A stretch of DNA of 64,000 nucleotides, taken from NCBI GenBank assembly GCA_963753385.1, contig CAVWCC010000008.1:248001-312000 (forward strand), in the 5' to 3' direction. The translations under genes and the position numbers were made by a program. Below are positions 50,606 through 58,844 of the stretch, in pieces; the stretch's first letter is position 1; every line of letters begins with the position of its first letter. This stretch comes from JALZKA01 sp963753385 (GTDB taxonomy: Bacteria; Actinomycetota; Thermoleophilia; Solirubrobacterales; 70-9). The notes beneath the pieces were generated by a model, which ran no database searches, was not told the DNA's origin, and was given only the letters and a program-made list of their open reading frames with translations.

Positions 50606-53089
50606 CTACTCGCCGACGTGCGCGCCGGAAGCGCGGTGCTTCTTGCCCGACTTCTTCTTGTTCTTGGTCGGGATCGAGTAGCGCGACGGGGAGGTCGGGA
50701 CCTCCGGGTTGTCGATGTCCGCGATCCGGTCGATCAGGCGCTCCCACTGGTCGGGCTTCAGGATCTCGAGGAACTGCTTCTCGGTCGACGATCCGGGGCC
50801 GTACTGTGGCTGGAAGCCGACGTGGACGTGGTCGGCGTGGTCGCCCATCGCGAAGCTGGGGCCGCCAAAGTTCATCAGCGAGATCACCTGATCCGGGGTC
50901 ATGGTCCCCTGGAGCGCGAGCACGTCCTTGACCAGCGCCTCGGTGATCGAGCCGGCGCCCTGGTTGCCGAGCACCGGCAGGCCGTTGATCTGGGCGATGT
51001 CGACGGCGTTGCCCGAGGAGTGGTGCGAGACCCCACCGGACGTCGTGTAGAACGAGTGGCCGCACCTGAGCGACGTGATCGTCAGGCGGTAGCCCCGCTC
51101 GGTGAGGTACTCGAGGAGCGCCATCACCCGGCGGTCGATCTGGCCGGTCTGGATGTCCTCGCGTCCGCAGGAGTAGATCTCGAGGCGCGGGTCGGCGAGC
51201 GTCCGGCGGATCAGCTGCTCCTTGGACATCAGGAGGATCTGGCCGACCGATGCGCCGGAGCCCGCGAACGGGTTCTTGCCGGCGGCGCGATAGATCGCGG
51301 TCGCCTCGAGCAGCTTCCAACCATCGAGGATCGGCTTCGGGTCGATCTTCGGGGCGCCGCGGCCCGTCGGCCTGATCGCGAAGTGCAGGTGCGACGCCAG
51401 CTCGTCGGTCTTGCCGACGCGGCCGAGCACGGTTCCGGCCACGACCTTGGAGCCCTCGTGGAGCGCCTCCATCTCCATCGTCTCGCGGTCGAACTTGAGG
51501 ATGCCCGAGAACGCGGCCTTGAAGCTGTCGTAGCCGGGGAAGCGGCGGGCGAGGAGCTCGTCGAGCTGGCCGGTCAGGTCGGCGCGGCCGAGGTTGGCGT
51601 CGCGCTCGGGGAACGCGTAGAGGCGCTCGCGGGCGTCCTCGGTGTTCGCCGGGGCGTCGGCCGCGGGACGGGAAGCCTCCGCCTTCTCCTTCTCCTTGTT
51701 GTTGCCGGCACTGGCGGCCTCGGTGGGCTTGCCGTCCGGGTCGGGGGAGACGAGCTTGAAGTCTTCAGCCGAGAGGCGCTGGCGCTTCGGCACGGGGTAG
51801 ACCTCGGCGACCGAGCCGAGCTGGGCGTACGTGAAGCGGTTGCCGTAGGCGTCCTCGAGGATCAGGTAACGACCGAGCTTCTTCGAGCGGTCGATCTTCT
51901 TGACCACGCCGTCGTTCACAGCGACGACCGGGGCGCCCTCGCGGGAGTAGATATTGATCCCTCGACGTGTGGGTGAGGCTGAGAAGACATCGGCGGCGTT
52001 GCCGGCGACGCCCTTCTTGGGCTTCGCCCGCTCGGCGGCCTCGCGCTCGGAGATGTCGTCGGCGTACCGCGCGTGGGCGGCGACCGGGAAGCGCGCGCCC
52101 TCGGTGAGGCCGGTCAGGCTGCCGACCAGGTCATCTGGGATCCGGCCGTACTGGCGGGCATACAGCAGGACCTCGTCGACGTACCAGTCGGCGTGGTTGT
52201 AGGCGAAGATCGCTCGGGAGAGATCCTCCTCGCCGCCCGCCGCCTTGAGGTAGTTGGCGGCGGCGCAGATCGCGTCGACCGGGTTGTAGGGGTCCTTGCG
52301 CCCGTCGTTGTTGGCGTCGACTCCGTATGCCTCCCAGGACGAGGGGATGAACTGCATCCAGCCGAGGGCGCCGGCGGACGACACGTTCAGGTTGGTGCCG
52401 AACGCCGTCTCGATCCGGTTGATGGACGCCAGTACCTCCCACGGGATGCCGTACTCGGTACCGCAGGCCTGATAGATCGGGAGCAGGAACGGCGGGATCG
52501 AGAAGGAGTCGATCACGAAGTTCGGGACGCCGATCGGGGCGGGGCCGAAGTCGGCCACGGTCACCGTCGGGTTGGCGTTGGTCGGCGTACCGTCGGGCTC
52601 GCGAGGAGGCGGGGGCTCCATCGGCTCGCGGTCGTCCTTCATTCCGTTCTTGTCCTTGTCCCCGGCCTTGACCTGGCCCTCGCCGCGGCCGCCGCCCTGG
52701 CCGCCCTCGCCGGGGACGCCGCTGCCGGGGTCGCCGCCGGCGCCGGGCTCATCGCCGCCGGGAGTGCCGCCGGGATCGGTCCCGGGGACCGTGCCGGGCG
52801 GCACCACCGGATCGGTGCCGGTGCCGGGGTCGCCGCTCGGGTCACCACCGCCCGTGTCACCTCCCGGGGTCTCGGGGACGTCGCATCCCGCCTCGAGCAG
52901 CGTGCCGACGCTGGCACCCTGGCCAATCAGCTGTTGGCAGAGGTCGCCGAGGCCCGCGCCGTCCGGCAGGTCGATCGTGACGTTGGAGCCGCCGACGCCG
53001 AGGTTGATGCCGCCGGCCGCAGCATTTGCAGCGGCAATCGACGTGCCGAGAACCGCGAGCGCGACGACTACTTGAAGTTGCCTCTTCAT
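50606..53089 (-). CDS. Large secreted cell-wall hydrolase (transglycosylase, M23-like, M15-like domains)
   Basis: About 827 residues from ATG 53089. A signal peptide is followed by a Gly/Asp/Pro linker (about 70-140). A lytic transglycosylase region follows (NRIETAFGTNLNVSSAGALG, QFIPSSWEAYGVDANNDG). An M23-like region (GAPVVAVNDGVVKKIDRS, SHLHFAIRPTGRG) lies in the middle. At the C-terminus, HHSSGNAVDIAQING and DHADHVHVGFQP resemble an M15-like metallopeptidase site. It would cut both glycan and peptide parts of peptidoglycan. A leader of about 120 nt precedes it. Confidence 0.85.
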   Translation of the reverse strand: MKRQLQVVVALAVLGTSIAAANAAAGGINLGVGGSNVTIDLPDGAGLGDLCQQLIGQGASVGTLLEAGCDVPETPGGDTGGGDPSGDPGTGTDPVVPPGTVPGTDPGGTPGGDEPGAGGDPGSGVPGEGGQGGGRGEGQVKAGDKDKNGMKDDREPMEPPPPREPDGTPTNANPTVTVADFGPAPIGVPNFVIDSFSIPPFLLPIYQACGTEYGIPWEVLASINRIETAFGTNLNVSSAGALGWMQFIPSSWEAYGVDANNDGRKDPYNPVDAICAAANYLKAAGGEEDLSRAIFAYNHADWYVDEVLLYARQYGRIPDDLVGSLTGLTEGARFPVAAHARYADDISEREAAERAKPKKGVAGNAADVFSASPTRRGINIYSREGAPVVAVNDGVVKKIDRSKKLGRYLILEDAYGNRFTYAQLGSVAEVYPVPKRQRLSAEDFKLVSPDPDGKPTEAASAGNNKEKEKAEASRPAADAPANTEDARERLYAFPERDANLGRADLTGQLDELLARRFPGYDSFKAAFSGILKFDRETMEMEALHEGSKVVAGTVLGRVGKTDELASHLHFAIRPTGRGAPKIDPKPILDGWKLLEATAIYRAAGKNPFAGSGASVGQILLMSKEQLIRRTLADPRLEIYSCGREDIQTGQIDRRVMALLEYLTERGYRLTITSLRCGHSFYTTSGGVSHHSSGNAVDIAQINGLPVLGNQGAGSITEALVKDVLALQGTMTPDQVISLMNFGGPSFAMGDHADHVHVGFQPQYGPGSSTEKQFLEILKPDQWERLIDRIADIDNPEVPTSPSRYSIPTKNKKKSGKKHRASGAHVGE

Positions 53090-53209
53090 CCCTGTTCGAT
53101 CCCGGATCCGGTGCTCCACCCGCTAAGCAGGCTGACTCCTTGCCTGAACCTGCACCCGGGCACGGAGGACGCTACTTGTTCGCCCAGCGCATTGCAACGA
53201 CCAACCGTG
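53090..53209 (-). promoter_or_regulatory. Long structured leader of the wall-hydrolase gene
   Basis: TACATT (53216-53221, minus) is a candidate -10, giving a leader of about 120 nt. It contains GCAGG...CCTGC and GGTG-GAG-CACC pairings just before AGGGATG. Wall-hydrolase genes in Actinobacteria are often under riboswitches (c-di-AMP class), but I cannot match the conserved blocks. The gap from here to 53379 shows no gene. Confidence 0.35.
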
Positions 53210-53379
53210 GGGTGAAATGTAGCTGAGGTTTGGGGCATTGCGTGTAGCTTCGCGCTTGGGTCCGACTCGGTCTCCATCGGCAGGCACGCACCGCGCCTGA
53301 AGCGGATACCCCCGATTCGGCCTCCGTTACCCTGGGCGCGGTATGGGCCTTTCCGGAGCAGCGAGGCGGTTAGGCGCCA

Positions 53380-53709
53380 GTGCCTGAGCAGGCGGATACC
53401 CAGAGCCTGCGGGCGCGGGGGGAGGAGGCCCTGGGCGAGCTGGCCCAGGCGCTGGTCGATAACCCCATGTTCAGCGGCGCGCTGGCCCGTGCGCTCGGAG
53501 CTGGTGAGCGCGCCGCGTCCGCGCAGCGTCAGGCGATCGGCGCGCTCAACCTCGCAGCCGGCGCGGATGTCGAGCGCCTGGAGCAGCGCCTGCGCTCATT
53601 CTCGGCGCGCCTGGAGGCGATCGAGGATCAGCTCGATGACCTCGCTCGCGACGTCGCTGCCCTGCGCCGCGATGCCGGGACTCACGGCAGCGCCGGCGAC
53701 GCCGCCTGA
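53380..53709 (+). CDS. Small coiled-coil protein
   Basis: 109 residues. ALVDNPMFSGALARALGAGE leads to a heptad region (VERLEQRLRSFSARLEAIED). It may be a phasin-like or scaffold protein. It overlaps the convergent nucleoside phosphorylase-like gene by 28 bp. Not recognised. Confidence 0.55.
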   Translation: MPEQADTQSLRARGEEALGELAQALVDNPMFSGALARALGAGERAASAQRQAIGALNLAAGADVERLEQRLRSFSARLEAIEDQLDDLARDVAALRRDAGTHGSAGDAA

Positions 53710-54383
53710 ACTCGGGCGAGCGCCTCCCACGCCCGCCTGCCGAGCCCGAGCGCCGCGGCGTCGAGCGCGTCATCGTCGAGCCGCGCGCCGCCCGCCGACT
53801 CGGCGACGACGAGCGCGCTCGCACAGGCGACTCCGCTCCGGTGCCCGACGGCGAGGAGGGCGGCGGTCGTCAGGTCGACGGCAGCGGCTCCGGCCCGGCG
53901 CCAGCCGTGCCGACGCTCCGAACCGGGGTCGTAGTACAGGTCGGTCGAGGCGACCAGCATCGCCCGGGCGGTGGGCGCGGCCCGGGCCAGCGTCGCGGTC
54001 AGCCTCGGATCCGGCCGGATCGGGCCGGACGGCTCGAGCGCAGAGCCCACGCCATCCCCGGCCAGCGCGCCCTCGACGATGACCTCGGCGCCCGGATCCA
54101 AGCCGGGGTCGAGGGCCACGCAGGTGCCCACCCGGATCGCGCGTCGCACGCCGAGTTCGGCCAGTTCCGTGAGCACGATCGCGGCGCTGGCGCCGCCGAT
54201 CCCGGTCGACTGCACGGTCAGCTCGCGCCCGCCGACGCTCGAGTGGTAGCCCCACAGGCCACGGCTCAGATTGCTCATTACGGGCTTGCCGGCCAGGGCC
54301 GTTGCCAGCTCCATCGCGCGCTTCGGGTCGCCGGGAAGCAGGGCGTCGGGGGCGATCGGGGCGGTCGGGCGCAGATGGCGCAT
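53682..54383 (-). CDS. Nucleoside phosphorylase-like protein
   Basis: 233 residues. ALLPGDPKRAMELATALA at the start and STGIGGASAAIVLTELAELG are typical of the PNP/UDP phosphorylase fold. The usual Met-Glu of the ribose site is replaced (VDLTTAALLAVG), so activity may differ. TATTGT is 8 nt before the ATG and overlaps the promoter of the divergent gene at 54408. Confidence 0.75.
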   Translation of the reverse strand: MRHLRPTAPIAPDALLPGDPKRAMELATALAGKPVMSNLSRGLWGYHSSVGGRELTVQSTGIGGASAAIVLTELAELGVRRAIRVGTCVALDPGLDPGAEVIVEGALAGDGVGSALEPSGPIRPDPRLTATLARAAPTARAMLVASTDLYYDPGSERRHGWRRAGAAAVDLTTAALLAVGHRSGVACASALVVAESAGGARLDDDALDAAALGLGRRAWEALARVQAASPALP

Positions 54384-54407
54384 CCCGGGTGACAATAAGC
54401 TCTCGAC

Positions 54408-54782
54408 ATGGCCGAAGGTCCCGGAAAGGCCGACGAGGACAACGGCGTCGCCGAGGCGCTGCGGGCCGCGATCGAGCGCACACTCGCGGCGACCGCGCCG
54501 GCCGTTGGCCTGACGCCGGAACGGGCCGGTGAGCTGGTCGACGAGGTGGTGCGGCGTGGGCAGGAGGCCCGGGAGGAGATCACGCGCCGTGGCCAGGAGG
54601 CGGGGGCGGAGATCGCCAAGCGCGGCCAGGAGCTGAGCCGCCGGGGCCAGGAGGCACAGGCCGAGCTCGCGCGGCAGCTGGAGACACTCGAGCGGCGGAT
54701 GGCCTCGATCGAGGAACTGCTCCGTCGCACGGGCCCCGGCAATGATCCCGGGGACAAGCCTAAACCTCAAGCTGAGGAATAG
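54408..54782 (+). CDS. Phasin-like coiled-coil protein with RRGQE repeats
   Basis: 124 residues. The core repeats RRGQEAREEI, RRGQEAGAEI, KRGQELSR and RRGQEAQAEL, a helical repeat of about 11 residues. This resembles polyhydroxyalkanoate granule or phasin-like proteins. TAAGCT lies 6 nt before the ATG. It is followed by element B and the SDR gene. Confidence 0.6.
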   Translation: MAEGPGKADEDNGVAEALRAAIERTLAATAPAVGLTPERAGELVDEVVRRGQEAREEITRRGQEAGAEIAKRGQELSRRGQEAQAELARQLETLERRMASIEELLRRTGPGNDPGDKPKPQAEE

Positions 54783-54845
54783 ATCAGATGAGCGACGTAA
54801 GTCGCGAAACGGACATTGCCCTCCCCGGTAGGGGACTTATCTGAT
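54783..54845 (+). repeat. Two-hairpin element, copy B, with start-codon-closing stem
   Basis: Outer arms ATCAGAT (54783-54789) and ATCTGAT (54839-54845) enclose GCGAC-GTAA-GTCGC and TCCCC-GGTA-GGGGA. The outer 3' arm includes two bases of the ATG at 54844. This makes a three-way junction that would hide the start codon and the GGGGA ribosome site. Confidence 0.6.
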
Positions 54846-55824
54846 GGGAGGCCGGCGGATCGTGATCACCGGGATCTCGACCCATTGGGGCGCCGAGCTG
54901 GCGCGCCGTCTCGATCGGGACCCGCGGGTCGGCTACCTCGCCGGCATCGACACCCGGCCCCCGGAAGCGGACCTCGAGCGGACGGACTTCATCGAGGCCG
55001 ACATCCGCAGCGCCATGATCTCGCGGCTCCTGCCGGTGACGGAGGCGGACACGGTCGTGCACTGCGGCATCCTCTGGTACCCGCAGCCGGACAAGCCCGC
55101 CCGCGCGCTCCACGACATCAACGTGATCGGCACGCTGCAGCTCCTTACGGCCTGCGAGCGGACCCCAACGCTCGAGCGGGTCGTGGTGCGAGGCTCGGCC
55201 GCGATCTACGGGTGCGAGGGACAGATGCCACTGCTCTTCACCGAGGACCTGGCCCGGAGGCTTCCGCTGCGGACGAGGTTCCAGCGCGACGTCTCGGAGC
55301 TCGAGGGGTACTTCGACAACTTCGCGCGGCGCCACCCCGGCATCGCGTGCTGCACGCTCCGCCATCAGCCGGAGCTCGGCGCGGGCCTCGATGCACCGCT
55401 GGTCCGCTACCTAAGCCTCCCGGTCGTTCCGACCCAGCTCGGGTACGACCCGCGACTGCAGTTCGTTCACGCCGACGATGCGACCGGGGCGCTCGAGGCG
55501 GCGGTGTGGAGCGATGTCCGCGGCGCGGTGAACGTGGGGCCGTCGGGAGCGATCTCGCTGAGCCGCATCCTGCGCCTCGCGCGGCGCCCCTCGGTGCCGG
55601 TCCCGCACCCGCTGTTCGGGCCGGCGCTCGAGCGCTTGGGCGGCAGGCTCGGCGTCGGGCCGTTGTTCGGGGACGCGATCCGGCTGCTCCGCTTCGGCCG
55701 CGGGGTCGACAATCGCCGGATGCTCGAGGAGCTCGGCTACGGCCCACGCTACGACGCGCTCGAGGCGGTGCGCGACTTCATCGCGAAGACCGACTCGCGG
55801 CGGATCATGCCGCGGCTGGTATGA
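54844..55824 (+). CDS. Short-chain dehydrogenase/epimerase-like protein
   Basis: 326 residues. IVITGISTHWGAELARRLDR is an altered nucleotide-binding loop, and DTVVHCGILWYP, VNVGPSGAISLSRIL and the general extended-SDR plan follow. The Tyr-x3-Lys pair of active epimerases is not clear, so the protein may be non-catalytic. It overlaps the acyltransferase gene (ATGA), suggesting a joint role in lipid metabolism. Translation may be gated by element B. Confidence 0.75.
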   Translation: MGGRRIVITGISTHWGAELARRLDRDPRVGYLAGIDTRPPEADLERTDFIEADIRSAMISRLLPVTEADTVVHCGILWYPQPDKPARALHDINVIGTLQLLTACERTPTLERVVVRGSAAIYGCEGQMPLLFTEDLARRLPLRTRFQRDVSELEGYFDNFARRHPGIACCTLRHQPELGAGLDAPLVRYLSLPVVPTQLGYDPRLQFVHADDATGALEAAVWSDVRGAVNVGPSGAISLSRILRLARRPSVPVPHPLFGPALERLGGRLGVGPLFGDAIRLLRFGRGVDNRRMLEELGYGPRYDALEAVRDFIAKTDSRRIMPRLV

Positions 55825-56804
55825 GCGAGCCGTCGCAGCCCGCCGGTCGTCTTGGGAGCCCGCCGTCGCCGGTGCAGAGCGACGCGCTCGTCGACTTCCT
55901 CCGGCAGGTCCGCACCGGGGTGGAGGGCGGGCTCGACCCGCTCGCCGCTGCGCAACAGGCGGCGGCGGACCTTCCTGCTGCGGTCCGCAGCACGATCGAG
56001 CGCCTCCTTCGCCGCCTTCGGGGCGAGTACCGGGAGGACCAGTGGGGTTTCGACGAGGATTTCGCCGAAGCGGTCTTCCCGATCTTCCAGTTCCTTTACG
56101 AGGTCTGGTGGCGGGTCGAGGCCGAGGGCGTCGCCAACGTGCCGGCCCACGGGCGGGCGCTCCTGGTCGCGAACCACGCTGGGTCGCTGTTTCCGTTCGA
56201 CGCGTCGATGATGACCCTGGCGCTGATGAAGGAGCACCCGCTCCCGCGCTGGCCGCGGTTCATGGTGCTCGACTGGGCGTTCGTTCTGCCGTTCCTCTCG
56301 ACGTTCATGCGGCGGGTCGGAGGCATCCCGGCGAGCCCCCACAACGCGCGGGCGCTGCTCGAGCGCGATGAGCTGGTGATGGTGTTCCCCGAGGGCGTGA
56401 AGGGGACGGGCAAGCCGTTCCGCGAGCGCTACCGGCTGCAGCGCTTCGGGCGCGGCGGATTCGTCGAGACCGCGCTGCGGACCGGCTCGCCGATCGTGCC
56501 GGTCGCGGTCGTCGGCTCCGAGGAGATCTATCCGAAGATCGGCGACGCCCCGGCGGTGGCACGCGCGATCGGGGCGCCGTTCTTTCCGATCACCCCGACG
56601 TTCCCGCTGCTCGGCCCGCTCGGCCTGATCCCGCTGCCCTCGAGGTGGCGGATCGAGTTCGGCGAGCAGATCGACCTGTCCGAGTACCCGCCGGAGGCGG
56701 CCGAGGACCGCGCCACGGTCTTCGACCTCTCCGAGCGCGTCCGCGAGACGATCCAGTCGAGCCTCTACGAGAACCTGGTGAAGCGGGGGTCGGCGTTTAT
56801 CTAG
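55821..56804 (+). CDS. PlsC-type lysophospholipid acyltransferase
   Basis: 327 residues. ALLVANHAGSLFPFDASMM holds the acyltransferase His/Asp region (spacing longer than the usual NHX4D, as in some actinobacterial members), and FPEGVKGTGKPF and PIVPVAVVGSEEIYP are the other motifs. A helical N-terminal domain of about 90 residues precedes it. It transfers an acyl chain to a glycerolipid. Coupled to the SDR gene. Confidence 0.85.
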   Translation: MSEPSQPAGRLGSPPSPVQSDALVDFLRQVRTGVEGGLDPLAAAQQAAADLPAAVRSTIERLLRRLRGEYREDQWGFDEDFAEAVFPIFQFLYEVWWRVEAEGVANVPAHGRALLVANHAGSLFPFDASMMTLALMKEHPLPRWPRFMVLDWAFVLPFLSTFMRRVGGIPASPHNARALLERDELVMVFPEGVKGTGKPFRERYRLQRFGRGGFVETALRTGSPIVPVAVVGSEEIYPKIGDAPAVARAIGAPFFPITPTFPLLGPLGLIPLPSRWRIEFGEQIDLSEYPPEAAEDRATVFDLSERVRETIQSSLYENLVKRGSAFI

Positions 56805-56856
56805 ACGAGCTGCCGTGCATCCGCCTCGCTTGTGGCAATAGAGTCCAGCTCGGGAG

Positions 56857-57291
56857 ATGGCTGCTGCCAAGAAGGCGAAGGCTCTGGAGGCGAACGAGTT
56901 TCGCGAGGTGCTGGATCGCGCCCTTCGCGAGCTGGACGGTGACGAGCGCTCGGGGCCGCTCCTGCGCGCGGCCGGTCTCTCCCTGCGCATCGAGCTGACC
57001 GATCTCGATCTCGTCCTGCGGGTTGCCGCCAGCGAGGAGGGCGACCACCATCTGCGCTGGAGCTTCGACGACGCCGGCGAGCCCGCCAAGCTCGTCCTGA
57101 GGATGGACTCGGCGACCGCCAACGCGTACCTCCAGGGACAGGAGAGCCTCGCGATTGCGATCGCCAGGGGCAAGGTGCGCACCTCCGGCGACTCGCGCGT
57201 CGCGCTGCTCTACCTGCCGGCGATGCGGCTCGTCGTCGAGCCGTACCGGCGGTCGGTCCGCGAGCGCTTCCCGCACATGGCGCTCACCTGA
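56857..57291 (+). CDS. SCP2 sterol-binding-domain protein
   Basis: 144 residues. LRIELTDLDLVLRVAAS, AKLVLRMDSATANAYLQG and SLAIAIARGKVRTSGDSRVA follow the SCP2 pattern of lipid-binding proteins. It sits with an acyltransferase and an SDR, fitting lipid handling. TAGAGT lies 12 nt before the ATG. Confidence 0.7.
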   Translation: MAAAKKAKALEANEFREVLDRALRELDGDERSGPLLRAAGLSLRIELTDLDLVLRVAASEEGDHHLRWSFDDAGEPAKLVLRMDSATANAYLQGQESLAIAIARGKVRTSGDSRVALLYLPAMRLVVEPYRRSVRERFPHMALT

Positions 57292-57338
57292 TCGCACATG
57301 GCCTCACCTGATCACTGACCGTCCTTCAGCAATCGGCA

Positions 57339-57367
57339 TTGACTGGGGCCCCCGGCGGGCGTAGCCT
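57339..57367 (+). promoter_or_regulatory. Consensus promoter of the orphan RNA
   Basis: TTGACT (57339-57344), a 17-bp spacer and TAGCCT (57362-57367). This is the best -35/-10 pair on the plus strand of the window. Expected start near 57374. Confidence 0.7.
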
Positions 57368-57373
57368 GGGTCG

Positions 57374-57535
57374 TGAGAGATAGGCAAAAGGCCGCAGTGG
57401 GCCAGCCGCCTCCCGCCCTTAGGCGACTGGGGTGGGACGCGAAAACCCGCAAGGCGCTCCGCCGAGCGCCGCAGGCCGACCCAGCGGGCCGGAGAGCCCG
57501 CGGACGACGGGGCATTGCGACCCCGTCGTCCTTTA
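57374..57535 (+). ncRNA. Candidate structured non-coding RNA or riboswitch (about 160 nt)
   Basis: Bounded by a consensus promoter and a perfect terminator (11-bp stem 57502-57531 then TTTA). Inside are CGCCT/AGGCG, an outer CTGGG/CCCAG pairing (57426-57430 with 57480-57484), GGCGCTC-CGCC-GAGCGCC (57453-57470) and CGGGC/GCCCG (57485-57500). It does not match SRP RNA, tmRNA, RNase P or a GEMM riboswitch in my reading. It could be a free small RNA or an attenuator for the MerR-cyclase gene 60 bp downstream. No protein frame in it is convincing. Confidence 0.65.
57502..57535 (+). terminator. Intrinsic terminator of the orphan RNA
   Basis: GGACGACGGGG / CCCCGTCGTCC, 8-nt loop, followed by TTTA. 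Confidence 0.75.
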
Positions 57536-57595
57536 TCTCCGGGTCTCGACCGGACGGTCACACACTCACCGGGCCGGCAGTGAGAGGATCTCGCG

Positions 57596-58792
57596 GTGGC
57601 CGACGAGGAGATCTCACTCAGCGAGGCGGCGCGGATCTCCGGGGTGTCGCCCTCGACCCTGCAGCGATGGGCGCGAACGCGCATCCTGCCGCTCCGGGAC
57701 GGGCGCTGGACCCGGGTCGTCGCCGCTCAGGCCCGGGTGATCGCCCGGATGCGCGAGCGTGGGCATTCGCTGAACGACCTGCGCCAGGCGGCACGCGACG
57801 GGCGTCTCGCGTTCGGCTACGTCGAGGATCTGATCGAAGGCTCGGACCGCGTCTACACGCGCGAGCAGGCGGCCGAGATCTCGGGCCTCGAGCCCGAGCT
57901 GATCGAGCGGATCATGGGGCTGCTCGGGACACCGACGGCGCTCGAGGGCACGCTGACCGAGGAGGACGTCGAGGCGATGAAGCGCGTCGCCGCCGTCCTC
58001 GAGGCCGGGTTCCCGCTCGTTGCCCTCCTCCAGCTCATCCGGGTCTACGCGCAGTCAATCCGCAAGATCGCCGAGGCGGAGGTCCGCCTCTTCCACCTCT
58101 ACGTCCACGAGCCGATGATCCGCGAGGGCGTCGACGCGATCCAGATGGCGGAGGAGATGGAGGGCCTCGCCAGCGACCTCTTCCCGATGGCCGCGCCGGT
58201 GATGGACTACATCCACAACCGCTACCTGCGCTTCTACACCGAGCAGGACGTGGTCGGGCACATGGAGACGGAGCTGGTCGGCGCTCGGCAGCTCGGCCGG
58301 GTCCAGATGGCGTTCTGCTTCGTCGACCTGACCGGCTTCACCCGGTACACCGAGGAGGAGGGAGACGAGGAGGCCCTGGACCTGGTCGAGCGGTTCGTCG
58401 AGACGGTCGAGGCGACGCTTCCGAACGAGGCCCTGATCGTGAAGACGATCGGAGACGAGGTCATGATCGTCTCGCCCGACCCCGTGTCACTGACCGAGTG
58501 GGCCGTCGGCTTCCTCGCGCTGTTCGGCGAGCGTCCGCAGCCCCGGGTCGGCATCCACTACGGGCGGGCCGTCTACCGCGACGGCGACTACTTCGGCGGC
58601 GACGTGAACCTCACCCACCGGGTGGTCGCCCGCGCGCTCGGCGGCGAGACCCTCGTGACGAAGCCGGTCGCCGACGCGATCGGCGGCTCGGAGTACCTGG
58701 AGTTCGACCCGATCGGCAAGGTTGGGCTGAAGGGGTTCCCGGAGCCGGTGGATCTCTTCATCGTGCGCGCGCGGAACCCGGATTCTGCGTAA
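57596..58792 (+). CDS. MerR-like HTH fused to class III adenylate/guanylate cyclase
   Basis: 398 residues. The N-terminus LSEAARISGVSPSTLQRWAR is a MerR-type helix-turn-helix. A helical regulatory region about 85-225 resembles the Rv1264-type cyclase regulatory domain. The catalytic domain follows (CFVDLTGFTRYTEEEGDEEA with the first metal Asp, VKTIGDEVMIVS with Lys and the second Asp, YFGGDVNLTHRVVAR). It should make cAMP (or cGMP), possibly under pH control. It lies 60 bp after the orphan RNA terminator. Confidence 0.88.
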   Translation: MADEEISLSEAARISGVSPSTLQRWARTRILPLRDGRWTRVVAAQARVIARMRERGHSLNDLRQAARDGRLAFGYVEDLIEGSDRVYTREQAAEISGLEPELIERIMGLLGTPTALEGTLTEEDVEAMKRVAAVLEAGFPLVALLQLIRVYAQSIRKIAEAEVRLFHLYVHEPMIREGVDAIQMAEEMEGLASDLFPMAAPVMDYIHNRYLRFYTEQDVVGHMETELVGARQLGRVQMAFCFVDLTGFTRYTEEEGDEEALDLVERFVETVEATLPNEALIVKTIGDEVMIVSPDPVSLTEWAVGFLALFGERPQPRVGIHYGRAVYRDGDYFGGDVNLTHRVVARALGGETLVTKPVADAIGGSEYLEFDPIGKVGLKGFPEPVDLFIVRARNPDSA

Positions 58793-58844
58793 ACGTGAAC
58801 CTCGCGCGGGAGGAGTTGACCTGCGCGCGGCGTACGATCGTTTT

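Noticed and set aside
53090..53209. A canonical c-di-AMP (ydaO) riboswitch
   Set aside because: The gene context fits, but the conserved core blocks of the class could not be found by eye.
57374..57535. Match to a c-di-GMP (GEMM) riboswitch because of GGCAAA and TGGGACGC
   Set aside because: The spacing and the GNRA-tetraloop stem between the blocks are wrong for GEMM.
58816..58838. TTGACC as -35 of the tilS promoter
   Set aside because: Only 11 bp separate it from TACGAT, too short for a standard promoter.
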